Part shown: positions 52,100 to 59,817 of the stretch, piece after piece
Layout of the letters: every line of letters starts with the position of its first letter
How positions within the stretch are numbered: the stretch's first letter is position 1
NCBI RefSeq assembly: GCF_017161445.1
Contig: NZ_CP071060.1
Coordinates: 4,650,001-4,714,000, forward strand
Direction of reading: 5' to 3'
Origin: Niveibacterium microcysteis
GTDB lineage: Bacteria > Pseudomonadota > Gammaproteobacteria > Burkholderiales > Rhodocyclaceae
Length of the DNA: 64,000 nucleotides
Program-made: the position numbers and the translations under genes
The notes under the pieces: generated by a model
What the model was told of the DNA's origin: nothing
The model's input: the letters and a program-made list of their open reading frames with translations, nothing else
The model's database searches: none

Positions 52100-53265
52100 T
52101 GCAGGCTCCCGGCGAGGTCGAAGATCGGCAGGTAGAGCAGTACCACGATGACACCGACGGTGACCCCGATGGCGGCCATCAGCAGCGGCTCGAACATGCG
52201 CGAGAAGCGCTCGATCCAGCGGCCCAGTTCGGCATCGTGATGGCGCGCGGCGCGGATGAACATCTCGCCGAGCCGGCCGCTGCGCTCGCCGGCACGCAAC
52301 AGGCGCAGCGCGACCGGCGTCACCAGTTCGGCCGCGGCGAGTGCGTCGGTCACGGCTTCGCCCCGCCGCAGTGCAGCGCCCACCGCGCGCAGGCGCGGCA
52401 GCATCGCGGGCGTCGCCACGCCTTCCGCCAGCGCGAGCGCCTGCAAGGCCGGCAGCCCCCCGTTGAGCAAGGTGCCGAGCGCGAGGTAGAGCTGTGCGAT
52501 ACGGAAGAGTTCGATGCGCGGCCCGAGCATCGGTAAATGGCGCAGCGCCGCCTCAAGCTGACCGCGTTGCCATGCACCGCGCAGGGCCAAGCCGCCGCCG
52601 ACCAGCAGTGTCAGCAGCGCCGGGCCGAGTACGCCGGCGTGCGCAGCGACGAACTCGCCCAGATCGAGCATCACGCGCGACAGCCACGGCAGCTTGTGTG
52701 CGCTACCGCGGTACACGGTGGCGAACTTGGGCACCACATAGCCAAGGAGGAAGAGGCTCACCGCGCCACCAACGCCAAGCAGGATGGACGGATAGATCAA
52801 CGCGCCGCCGATGCGCTGCCGCAGCGCATCGAAGCGGTTGCGGTATTCGAGGTAGCGCGCGAGCGCGTCCTGCAGATGGCTGGTGCGCTCGGCCGCACGT
52901 ACGAGGCCGATGAAAAGCGGCGGGAAGTCCTCGTCCGCGGCGGTGAGGGCCTGCGAGAAGGATTGCCCTTCGCGCAGCCGTGTCAGCAAGGCATGCGTGA
53001 CGCGTGCGCCCTCGCCCTGCCCGCCGCGCGCGTCGAGCGCTTCAATTGCCTCCGCCAACTCGAGGCCGGCATCGAGCAGTTCGATCAGCTCCTGCGCGAA
53101 GAGCGTGAGGTCGAAGGCCGAACCGCGCCGGCTGGCGGCGCGCTTGACCGCGAGCGCGGTGAGCTGGCGCGCGGCGACGAGGCGACGCGCCTCGGCCTCG
53201 TCGATCGCATCGACGATCAGGGTCTCGATCTGCTCGGGCCCGAGCGCGCGGACTTCAAAACGCAT
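52096..53265 (-). CDS. gspF: Type II secretion inner membrane protein GspF
   Basis: A 389-residue polytopic platform protein. Two homologous halves are visible: LTLFAQELIELLDAGLELAE (about residue 55) with ALIYPSILLGVGGAVSLFLLG (split, about 158-180), and IAQLYLALGTLLNGGLPALQ (about 255) with a final membrane segment (LLMAAIGVTVGVIVVLLYLP). Three membrane segments fit GspF/PilC. It transmits ATPase motion to pseudopilins. It starts 12 bases after gspG and overlaps gspE by four. Confidence 0.92.
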   Translation of the reverse strand: MRFEVRALGPEQIETLIVDAIDEAEARRLVAARQLTALAVKRAASRRGSAFDLTLFAQELIELLDAGLELAEAIEALDARGGQGEGARVTHALLTRLREGQSFSQALTAADEDFPPLFIGLVRAAERTSHLQDALARYLEYRNRFDALRQRIGGALIYPSILLGVGGAVSLFLLGYVVPKFATVYRGSAHKLPWLSRVMLDLGEFVAAHAGVLGPALLTLLVGGGLALRGAWQRGQLEAALRHLPMLGPRIELFRIAQLYLALGTLLNGGLPALQALALAEGVATPAMLPRLRAVGAALRRGEAVTDALAAAELVTPVALRLLRAGERSGRLGEMFIRAARHHDAELGRWIERFSRMFEPLLMAAIGVTVGVIVVLLYLPIFDLAGSLQ

Positions 53266-53277
53266 GCTGCGCGCGGC

Positions 53278-53718
53278 TCAGGGAACGATGATGTCGGCGT
53301 CTTCCCCGCTGCCGCCGGGCGCACCGTCGCGGCCGAGCGACAGGATGTCGTACTCGCCGCGGGCACCGGGCTTGCGGTACTGATACGGATGGCCCCACGG
53401 ATCGTTGGGGATGTCCTTCTGCATGTAGGGGCCATTCCATTTCGCGGCGCCTGCCGGCGCAACGCGCAAGGCCTGAAGCCCGAGCGCGGAATCCGGGTAG
53501 CTCCCGACATCGAGCCGATAGGCGTCGAGCGCACGCGAGAAGGATTCGAGCTGCGCCTTCGCCGTGGTGACTTCCGACTTGGCGACATGGCCGAACACAC
53601 GCGGGCCGACCAGCGCGGCGAGCATGCCGATGATGGCGACGACAACGAGCAGTTCCAGCAGCGTGAAGCCGGCGGAATCAGTGTGTTTGCGATGGGGGAC
53701 TTGCGTTCTGTTCTTCAT
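53278..53718 (-). CDS. gspG: Major pseudopilin GspG
   Basis: A 146-residue major pseudopilin. The prepilin site is DSAG-FTLLELLVVVAIIG with Glu5; the leader of 17 residues is long. The body has the GspG hallmarks ALDAYRLDVGSYPDSALGLQ, KWNGPYM and NDPWGHPYQYR, and the calcium-binding loop end YDILSLGRDG. It ends EDADIIVP. ATG 53718 follows GGAAGC. It is the first gene of the eleven-gene T2SS operon and lies 119 bases after the amylase gene, with competing hairpins between. Confidence 0.92.
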   Translation of the reverse strand: MKNRTQVPHRKHTDSAGFTLLELLVVVAIIGMLAALVGPRVFGHVAKSEVTTAKAQLESFSRALDAYRLDVGSYPDSALGLQALRVAPAGAAKWNGPYMQKDIPNDPWGHPYQYRKPGARGEYDILSLGRDGAPGGSGEDADIIVP

Positions 53719-53737
53719 GCTGCGGTGCTTCCGGTGA

Positions 53738-53802
53738 GCCGTTTGCGCAACAGACAGGGGGGCCTGCTGCGCAAACGGCACCGCCTTCGGGGCGGTGCCG
53801 TT
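53738..53802 (-). promoter_or_regulatory. Competing hairpins between the amylase gene and gspG
   Basis: On the minus-strand RNA, the stem AACGGCACCGCC/GGCGGTGCCGTT (53802-53791 and 53785-53774) has a 5-base loop. Its downstream arm shares GCCGTT with a second stem, GCCGTTTGCGCA (53779-53768) pairing with TGCGCAAACGGC (53749-53738) over an 18-base loop. Both cannot form together. The first has only a short T-run (TTT) after it, so it may be a leaky terminator or an mRNA stability element. The second lies just before the gspG ribosome site. Confidence 0.6.
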
Positions 53803-53837
53803 GCGGGCCGCTTGCGCGACCCTTTGCCGATTGTGAC

Positions 53838-56800
53838 TTAGAACTTGAAGTTGCCGTCGTTCTGGCTGATCGCGGCGCTGCAGCTTGCCGGGGTCGTCAG
53901 TTCGCGGTTACCCGAAGTCGTGGTCTGGTTGCTTTCCCATACGGCGGTCGAACCGTTCCACTTCACGTACTTGTACTGGATCGCCGTACCTGCCGGCAAG
54001 GTCACCGTCCCCGTCCAGGGCACGTTGGCACCCGAGCCCTGGATCGTCAGCGCAAAGCCCGAAGCCGGTGCCCAGCTGCCGAGCACGGTCTGGTTGCCGA
54101 CGACATACAGGTTCTGGCCCGTGACGGTACTTGCGTTGGCGATCGTGAAGGTCACCTGGCATGCGTTCGCTGCAGGCGTGGTCACCGACAGCGCCGTGCT
54201 GGCCGCGGAGGTGTTGCCCACTGCGTCGTACGCCTTCAGCGTGTAGCTGTAGGTGGTGCTGGCGACCACACCGGTGTCGGTGTAGGTGGTGCCGGCGACG
54301 GTACCGATCTTCACGCCATTGCGATACACCTCGTAGCCGGTCACGCCGACGTTGTCGGTGGAGGCCGTCCAGGAGAGCGACACGCTGGTGGCAGTGGCAG
54401 CAGTCTTGGTCAGCGCGGTCGGGACCGTCGGCGCAGTGGTGTCACCACCGGTACAGGGGTTGGTCTTGGTCACCACACCTGCGTTGATTGCCGAGATGCC
54501 GCTCGTGAGCTGGTAGTTGTTGCCGCTGTTGTTGTCCCAGGTTCCGGAGCCGTTGTTGAAGACGGCTTGCAGGCCCGTGGCGGCGCCCAGCGAAACAGTC
54601 TGCATCTTCCAGCCGGTACAGGCCGCGTCCATCAGCACACCCGGTACCGCCGTCCAGCTGCCGCCTGTCGGGGCGTAGTGGATGTTGGTGGTGGTCCAGC
54701 CCGTCGGGATCTTGTGATAGACCGTCGCGGTGTTGCCGCCCGAGGTGGTCACGTTCAGCGCCGTGCTGGCCGCCGAGGTGTTGCCCACCGCATCCTGCGC
54801 CTTGACCGTGTAGCTGTAGGTGGTCGCCGCAGTGAGGCCCGAATCGGTGTAGCTGGTCGCGGCGGTTGTCGCGATCTGCGTACCGTTACGGAACACCAGG
54901 TAGGTGGCCACAGCAACGTTGTCGGTCGACGCCGTCCAGCTGATCGTGGCGCCGGTGGTCGTGATGCTCGACGAAGCCAGTGCGGTCGGCACGGTGGGTG
55001 CCGTGGTGTCCGTCTTGGCCGGGGTCGTCACGTTCGCGGTCGCGCTGACAGCCGACACATTGCCTGCCGCATCGTAGGCCTTCACCGTGTAGGCGTAGGC
55101 GGTCGAAGCGGTGAGGCCGTTGTCGACATAGGCGGTGCCGGTGGTCACATTGGCCACCTGCACGCCGGCGCGATAGACGGAGTAGCCGGCAACGCCGACG
55201 TTATCCGTCGCAGCGGTCCAGGTCACGTTCACGCTGTTGGCATCGATCGCCGTGGCGGTCACGGTGGCCGGGGCGGTCGGCGCAACGGTGTCCGCTGCGC
55301 AGGGGTTGGTGCCGCTGGTCACTGCGCCGTTCTCGACGACCTGGATACCGGTACCAAGGGCGTAGTTCTTGCCGCCGTTGTTATCCCAGGTGCCAGAGCC
55401 GTTGTTGAAGGTCGCGGCGAGGCCGGTGGCACTGCCGAGGTTGGCGCTGTAGACCTTCCAGCCGGTACAGGCGGCACTCATCTGCACGCCGGGCACCGTG
55501 GTCCACGTACCGCCGGTGGGCGAGTAGTGGATGTAGGCGGTCGTCCAGGTCGAGGCCGGCTTGTAGTACACCGTCGCGACGTTGCCTGTCAGCGTGGTCA
55601 CGCTCGCCGCTGCACTGGCGGCACCGGTGTTGCCGGCCGCGTCCTGCGCCTTGATCGTGTAGCTGTAGGTGGTCGAGGGCGACAGGTTGCTATCGCTGTA
55701 GCTCAGCCCGGTGGTGGTACCCACCTGCACGCCGTTGCGGAACACCAGGTAGCTTGCGACACCGTAGTTGTCGGTTGCGGCGGTCCAGGTCAGCGTGGCC
55801 GAGCTGGAGGTCACGGCCGACGACACCGGCGTACCCGGCACACCCGGGGCAACCGTGTCCGGTGCCTGCGTGGTGACGCTGAGCGTGCCGCTCTTGGCCG
55901 ACTGGTTGCCGGCCGCGTCCACCGCCAGCACCTGGTAGGTGTAGGCAGTCGAAGCGGTCAGGCCGCTGTCGGTGTAGCTGTTGGTGGCGCTGGTACCGAC
56001 CAGGGTGCCGTTACGGAAGACCTGGTAGCCGGTGACGCCGATGTTGTCGGTGGCGGCAGTCCAGCTCAGCGTGACGCTGCGGTCGGTGGTGACCAAAGCG
56101 GCCGGCGTGCCCGGTACGGTCGGCGCCGTGGTGTCGACGACCAGGAAGGGATACACACCCGGCACCGTGCCGTTGACGTCTTCGACGAACCCGGAACCGG
56201 TGGCGCTCGCTGTGTAGGTACCGGCGCCCACATACACCTGCTGGATCTCGGACTTGGTGACGTTACCCTTCGAGTCCGTCATCTCGACGTAGTAGTCGAG
56301 CAACTGGTCGCGGTAGTCCGAGATGTAGCTGTAGTAGAGGTTGCCGATCTCCTGCGCGGGCAGCACGGCCAGCGTGTCCTGCGTGGTCTTGTTCCATGCG
56401 ACGCCGTTCATGACCGGCTTGAGGTCACGCATCTGCATCGGGTAGGACTTCCAGGCGCTGACGCTGGACGGCGTGATCGACAGCCCGGCCTTGCCCACCA
56501 TCGCGGCGGGGTCATAGACCTTGTAGGTGTCGTCGCTCGCGTCGATCGTCTTGGTGGCGTGGGTACGCACCATCACCTTCGCGCTGGCGATGCCCGAGAC
56601 ATCGTAGCCGTAGGTGTAGATCGCGAAGTCCTTGCTGTAGTGCTGAACCGTCCAGCCCTCGGCCTTGGAACCATTTACCGAGCCCGGGTTGTACGGATAG
56701 CGCTGCGGCCACCAGACCGACGGGCCGGTCTTGTCGTTGGCGATGTTCGCCGTGACGTAGGGCTTGGAGAACGCGAGCGAGTTGTTGAATGCCAGCGTCG

Positions 56801-58562
56801 GCTTGACGCTGTCGTCCTTGTTCTCGTCGTAGTAGCCGAAGCCCGAATCCATCGCCGGCAGCAGGAAGTACCAGGCAAGTTCCGCCGGGTTGGCGCCGCC
56901 TGCGTAGTCCTTGCTTGCATCGCCCTTGACCGGGTAGGACAGCATCCACGGATTGAGCTGGTTGCCCGGGTAGGTGATCTGGTTGTCCAGCGTGGTGCTG
57001 GGCGACCAGTAGCTCGGGTGCGCATCCAGCCAGATCTGCTCGGCCGTCTTCGCATAGTTCTGCGCAGCCTGCAGCAACGCGAAGTTGCGCTCTAGGTAGT
57101 GCCAGCCGTATTCGAGCGAGACCGTTGCACCTTCCTCAAGACCCTTGAGGTTCTTCTTCGGCGCGAGGTTCATGCCGGTCGCGGTGTTGAAGGCGGTGAA
57201 CTGGCCCTTCCAGATCAGCAGCGGCAGATGCCAGTGATACCAGGTCGGATCGGACGACGAGTCGCGCGTATCGACCCAGGAGCCATCCTGCACATGCGCC
57301 ACATCGGTCGCCGGGATCGGGAACTTCTTCAGGTACTCGTCGATACCGAGGCAGTACCCGTTGCCGGTACAGGTTGCGCTGTATCCGGCACGCCAGGTGT
57401 CGAGCGAGCCGGCACGGCCGCCGGAGTTGTCGCCGTCGTGCGCGACGACGAAGAACTGGCGCGGCTCGATGCTGGCATAGGGCACGGCCTCGTCCACCGA
57501 GGTCGAGCCATCCCAGCCTTCGAGCCAGGAACCGTTCTGGCTGACGGGGATGCCGGCCACCTGCGAAACGGCGCCGGTCGCCGGATCAACATGGCGCACA
57601 TAGTGCGGCGTCGAGGCAAACGGGAACTTGTTGACGATGACCTGCTGCTCGTGGGCCATGCCGTTCGCAACCCAGCTGCCCACCGTCGAGGTATTGCGCA
57701 GGTCAGCGCGGTTGGGCGGCGAAACCAGTGTGTCGCCGGTCGCATCGTAGGTCGAGTACGGGTAGTCCTTCAGCGTACGCGAGTAGTGGTTGTTGCCGAG
57801 CACCGACCACTGCACACCCATCTTCGCCAGCACCGGGATCAGGCGCTCCGAAAAACCCAGCTCGGTCGGGAAGAAACCCTTTGACGAGGTGAAGCTGCTG
57901 CCGAGGAAGTACGGCTGCGCCAGGGTCGCGTTCTGGTAGATCAGGTCCTTCAGGAAGTAGTCCGACCCAACCAGCGGCCCCATTGAATGGTGGCCGGTGA
58001 AGTGGATCGTATCCAGCGTGCGGTAGCCGTTGGTCGTCTTAAGGCTGTTGAAGGTGTTGGTCCAGGACGTGCCCCAGCTCGGGTTCGTGTAACCCGGCAC
58101 GTTCTGCAGGTTTTCAAGGCTGTTGACGTTGTTGATGACCGCGCCGGACATCGTCACGTGCACCTGGCCGCTGCCACCCGAGAAGCTCTGCAGTTCGCTC
58201 GCCACGGTCTGCGGCCACGACTGGTAGGCCCCGGTCTTGGCGTCCGGCGTGTAGTACGACACCAGATCGTCGTGCGGCATGATGCCGCCGCCAGCCGAGG
58301 CTGGCAGGTAGTAGCTGTAGCCGGCCGGGGGGCTTTTCTTCAGGTTGATCACCTGGCCGTCGTACATGTAGCGGATGGGGGCACCCACTGCGGTGCCGTT
58401 GTACGTTGCCGTGACGTCGACGCCGTAGAACGGCCAGAAGTTCGGCATATGGTTGTGATACACGTGCGCGGCAGGAATGCCGGCCTCCACCTGTGCCACC
58501 GGCAGGCCAGTGGCGAACAGGGTCGCCACGCATAGCGCCAGGGGCTTCATGCGAAAACGCAT
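53838..58562 (-). CDS. Secreted GH57/GH119-type alpha-amylase with FN3, CBM25-like and CBM20 modules
   Basis: A 1574-residue extracellular glycoside hydrolase. The signal peptide ends near residue 27 (VEAG). The catalytic region (about 28-700) has GH57-clan motifs: HFTGHHSMG, GFFPTELGFSERL (Glu234) and VAHDGDNSGG (Asp376/378). Those spacings are close to the catalytic Glu and Asp proposed for GH119 IgtZ. Then come FN3 at about 810-900 and 900-990, CBM25-like at 990-1090, FN3 at 1090-1180 and 1182-1272, CBM25-like at 1272-1369, FN3 at 1370-1460, and a CBM20 starch-binding domain at 1464-1574. FN3 DTTAPTVP/SWTAATDN repeats are nearly alike. ATG 58562 has AAGGAGA. It lies directly upstream of the T2SS operon, its likely exporter. 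Confidence 0.85.
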   Translation of the reverse strand: MRFRMKPLALCVATLFATGLPVAQVEAGIPAAHVYHNHMPNFWPFYGVDVTATYNGTAVGAPIRYMYDGQVINLKKSPPAGYSYYLPASAGGGIMPHDDLVSYYTPDAKTGAYQSWPQTVASELQSFSGGSGQVHVTMSGAVINNVNSLENLQNVPGYTNPSWGTSWTNTFNSLKTTNGYRTLDTIHFTGHHSMGPLVGSDYFLKDLIYQNATLAQPYFLGSSFTSSKGFFPTELGFSERLIPVLAKMGVQWSVLGNNHYSRTLKDYPYSTYDATGDTLVSPPNRADLRNTSTVGSWVANGMAHEQQVIVNKFPFASTPHYVRHVDPATGAVSQVAGIPVSQNGSWLEGWDGSTSVDEAVPYASIEPRQFFVVAHDGDNSGGRAGSLDTWRAGYSATCTGNGYCLGIDEYLKKFPIPATDVAHVQDGSWVDTRDSSSDPTWYHWHLPLLIWKGQFTAFNTATGMNLAPKKNLKGLEEGATVSLEYGWHYLERNFALLQAAQNYAKTAEQIWLDAHPSYWSPSTTLDNQITYPGNQLNPWMLSYPVKGDASKDYAGGANPAELAWYFLLPAMDSGFGYYDENKDDSVKPTLAFNNSLAFSKPYVTANIANDKTGPSVWWPQRYPYNPGSVNGSKAEGWTVQHYSKDFAIYTYGYDVSGIASAKVMVRTHATKTIDASDDTYKVYDPAAMVGKAGLSITPSSVSAWKSYPMQMRDLKPVMNGVAWNKTTQDTLAVLPAQEIGNLYYSYISDYRDQLLDYYVEMTDSKGNVTKSEIQQVYVGAGTYTASATGSGFVEDVNGTVPGVYPFLVVDTTAPTVPGTPAALVTTDRSVTLSWTAATDNIGVTGYQVFRNGTLVGTSATNSYTDSGLTASTAYTYQVLAVDAAGNQSAKSGTLSVTTQAPDTVAPGVPGTPVSSAVTSSSATLTWTAATDNYGVASYLVFRNGVQVGTTTGLSYSDSNLSPSTTYSYTIKAQDAAGNTGAASAAASVTTLTGNVATVYYKPASTWTTAYIHYSPTGGTWTTVPGVQMSAACTGWKVYSANLGSATGLAATFNNGSGTWDNNGGKNYALGTGIQVVENGAVTSGTNPCAADTVAPTAPATVTATAIDANSVNVTWTAATDNVGVAGYSVYRAGVQVANVTTGTAYVDNGLTASTAYAYTVKAYDAAGNVSAVSATANVTTPAKTDTTAPTVPTALASSSITTTGATISWTASTDNVAVATYLVFRNGTQIATTAATSYTDSGLTAATTYSYTVKAQDAVGNTSAASTALNVTTSGGNTATVYHKIPTGWTTTNIHYAPTGGSWTAVPGVLMDAACTGWKMQTVSLGAATGLQAVFNNGSGTWDNNSGNNYQLTSGISAINAGVVTKTNPCTGGDTTAPTVPTALTKTAATATSVSLSWTASTDNVGVTGYEVYRNGVKIGTVAGTTYTDTGVVASTTYSYTLKAYDAVGNTSAASTALSVTTPAANACQVTFTIANASTVTGQNLYVVGNQTVLGSWAPASGFALTIQGSGANVPWTGTVTLPAGTAIQYKYVKWNGSTAVWESNQTTTSGNRELTTPASCSAAISQNDGNFKF

Positions 58563-59269
58563 GGTTGTCTCCTTCAGAGCCTTCTGTTGTTTTGGGCCTG
58601 CTCCGCTGCTGTGACGGGTGCTGCCCCGGTCCGCAACTGGCGGCCGGCGAATCGGGTTGAAGAGCCTTGCGGGGGCGCATTGCGGAGTCGGAGCAGGAGA
58701 CTCAGCGCGAACGCGTGCAAGGCAGCACATGGCCGCCCGTCAAGCGGGGCGGCGATGGCAGACATGGAAACGGCTTTGACCTGAGGCCTAGCGCAGGTGT
58801 CGGATGGGTGTTACGGCAACGCCGGCGGGTAGCCGGGAAGATCGACGGAATGCCCGGTGGGGCTGGAAATCAAGCGCTGCGCGCGCGCACTTCAGCTTCA
58901 TGCTGCAACTCCATGGAACCATCCAGGACCATTGGCGGAGATGCCCTACCACGACGCGCTAGCCGGCCCGGGAGGGACGGCACGTGGCTCCGCAACGGAG
59001 TGACGGGCACCTTGAGGTGCCTCGATTCAATATTTTTATCAGTTAATCAGCGAATAGATCAGATTTCAACATTTTTTGTTGGTGCATCGCAGCACGCCCA
59101 GCCCGTGAACTATGTCACGAACCACACCAAACCCTTGTCGGAACTGGATTTTGCGCCGCAAAAATGATTAAACGTTGTCGCACCAGGAAATCAGGCTAGC
59201 CTGATGCAAATCAATGCCATTGTCATGCGCACTGGAAAAAGGCCGCTGCCGGCGCTAACAGCCACCCAC
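58563..59269. other. Long intergenic region upstream of the amylase gene
   Basis: These 707 bases hold an AT-rich island (about 59025-59180), which stands out in this GC-rich segment and is the likely promoter zone of the amylase gene. A 16-bp perfect palindrome is at 59190-59205. An open frame on the plus strand (58667-59167) lacks a convincing ribosome site and has no recognisable protein features. I see no coding gene. Confidence 0.6.
59190..59205. promoter_or_regulatory. 16-bp perfect palindrome
   Basis: ATCAGGCTAGCCTGAT is fully self-complementary. It lies 65 bases past the lipoprotein stop and next to the AT-rich island upstream of the amylase gene. It could be an operator for a dimeric repressor or a weak terminator (6-bp stem, CTAG loop, followed by TTT on the minus strand). 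Confidence 0.4.
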
Positions 59270-59731
59270 TCAGCGACTGACCCGCGTCGTGCCCCCGCTG
59301 GATAGCAGGCGCACGCTATCGCCAACCTTGAAATCGTCCTGTGGTGAGGTCTGCTGCACGATCGCGATGGTGTCGCCGCGCTGCGTCTTGACGGTGATCT
59401 CCACGCCCTGCGACCGCGTCGCAGCCTCTTCCACCGACGACCCTGCGATGCCGCCCGCGACAGCGCCAACCACTGCAGCGATATCCGAACCCTTGCCCTG
59501 CCCTACGGCGCTGCCGGCAATCCCGCCAATCGCCGCACCGGCAATCGTGCCGATCGGCGTCTTGGTGCCTTCCAGCACGACCGGTCTCAACGCAACGATC
59601 TGGCCGTATTCGACCGTCTGAACACGCCTGGCCTCGTCGCGCGAATAGCTGTCGCCGGACAAGGTGGACATGCAGCCGCTGAGCGCCATGCAAACGCCCG
59701 CTGCGAGCACCAGCTTCGAGTATCGAATCAT
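59270..59731 (-). CDS. Glycine-zipper outer-membrane lipoprotein (SlyB/Pcp-like)
   Basis: A 153-residue lipoprotein. The lipobox is MALSGC (Cys near residue 20). A glycine-zipper 2TM segment fills about 58-103 (TIAGAAIGGIAGSAVGQGKG, VVGAVAGGIAGSS). A C-terminal beta region reads VEITVKTQRGDTIAIVQQT and FKVGDSVRLLSS. This is the SlyB/17-kDa antigen layout, an outer-membrane integrity protein. It is transcribed toward the amylase gene but separated from it by 707 bases. Confidence 0.88.
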   Translation of the reverse strand: MIRYSKLVLAAGVCMALSGCMSTLSGDSYSRDEARRVQTVEYGQIVALRPVVLEGTKTPIGTIAGAAIGGIAGSAVGQGKGSDIAAVVGAVAGGIAGSSVEEAATRSQGVEITVKTQRGDTIAIVQQTSPQDDFKVGDSVRLLSSGGTTRVSR

Positions 59732-59817
59732 CTTGATGGTCTCCGGTTCGATTTCAGTGTGGCAGGCGTTACCGGAATTTCCACGGCAGGAACGTATCGC
59801 CGTATTTCACACACCGA

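Noticed and set aside
54180..56130. A DNA repeat array or CRISPR-like structure within the amylase gene.
   Set aside because: The repetition is protein-level (FN3 and CBM25-like modules) in one open frame, with units of about 270-300 bases that have diverged.
58667..59167. A plus-strand open frame of 166 codons upstream of the amylase gene.
   Set aside because: No good ribosome site, no domain, and its end runs into the AT-rich island; better read as non-coding leader and promoter sequence.
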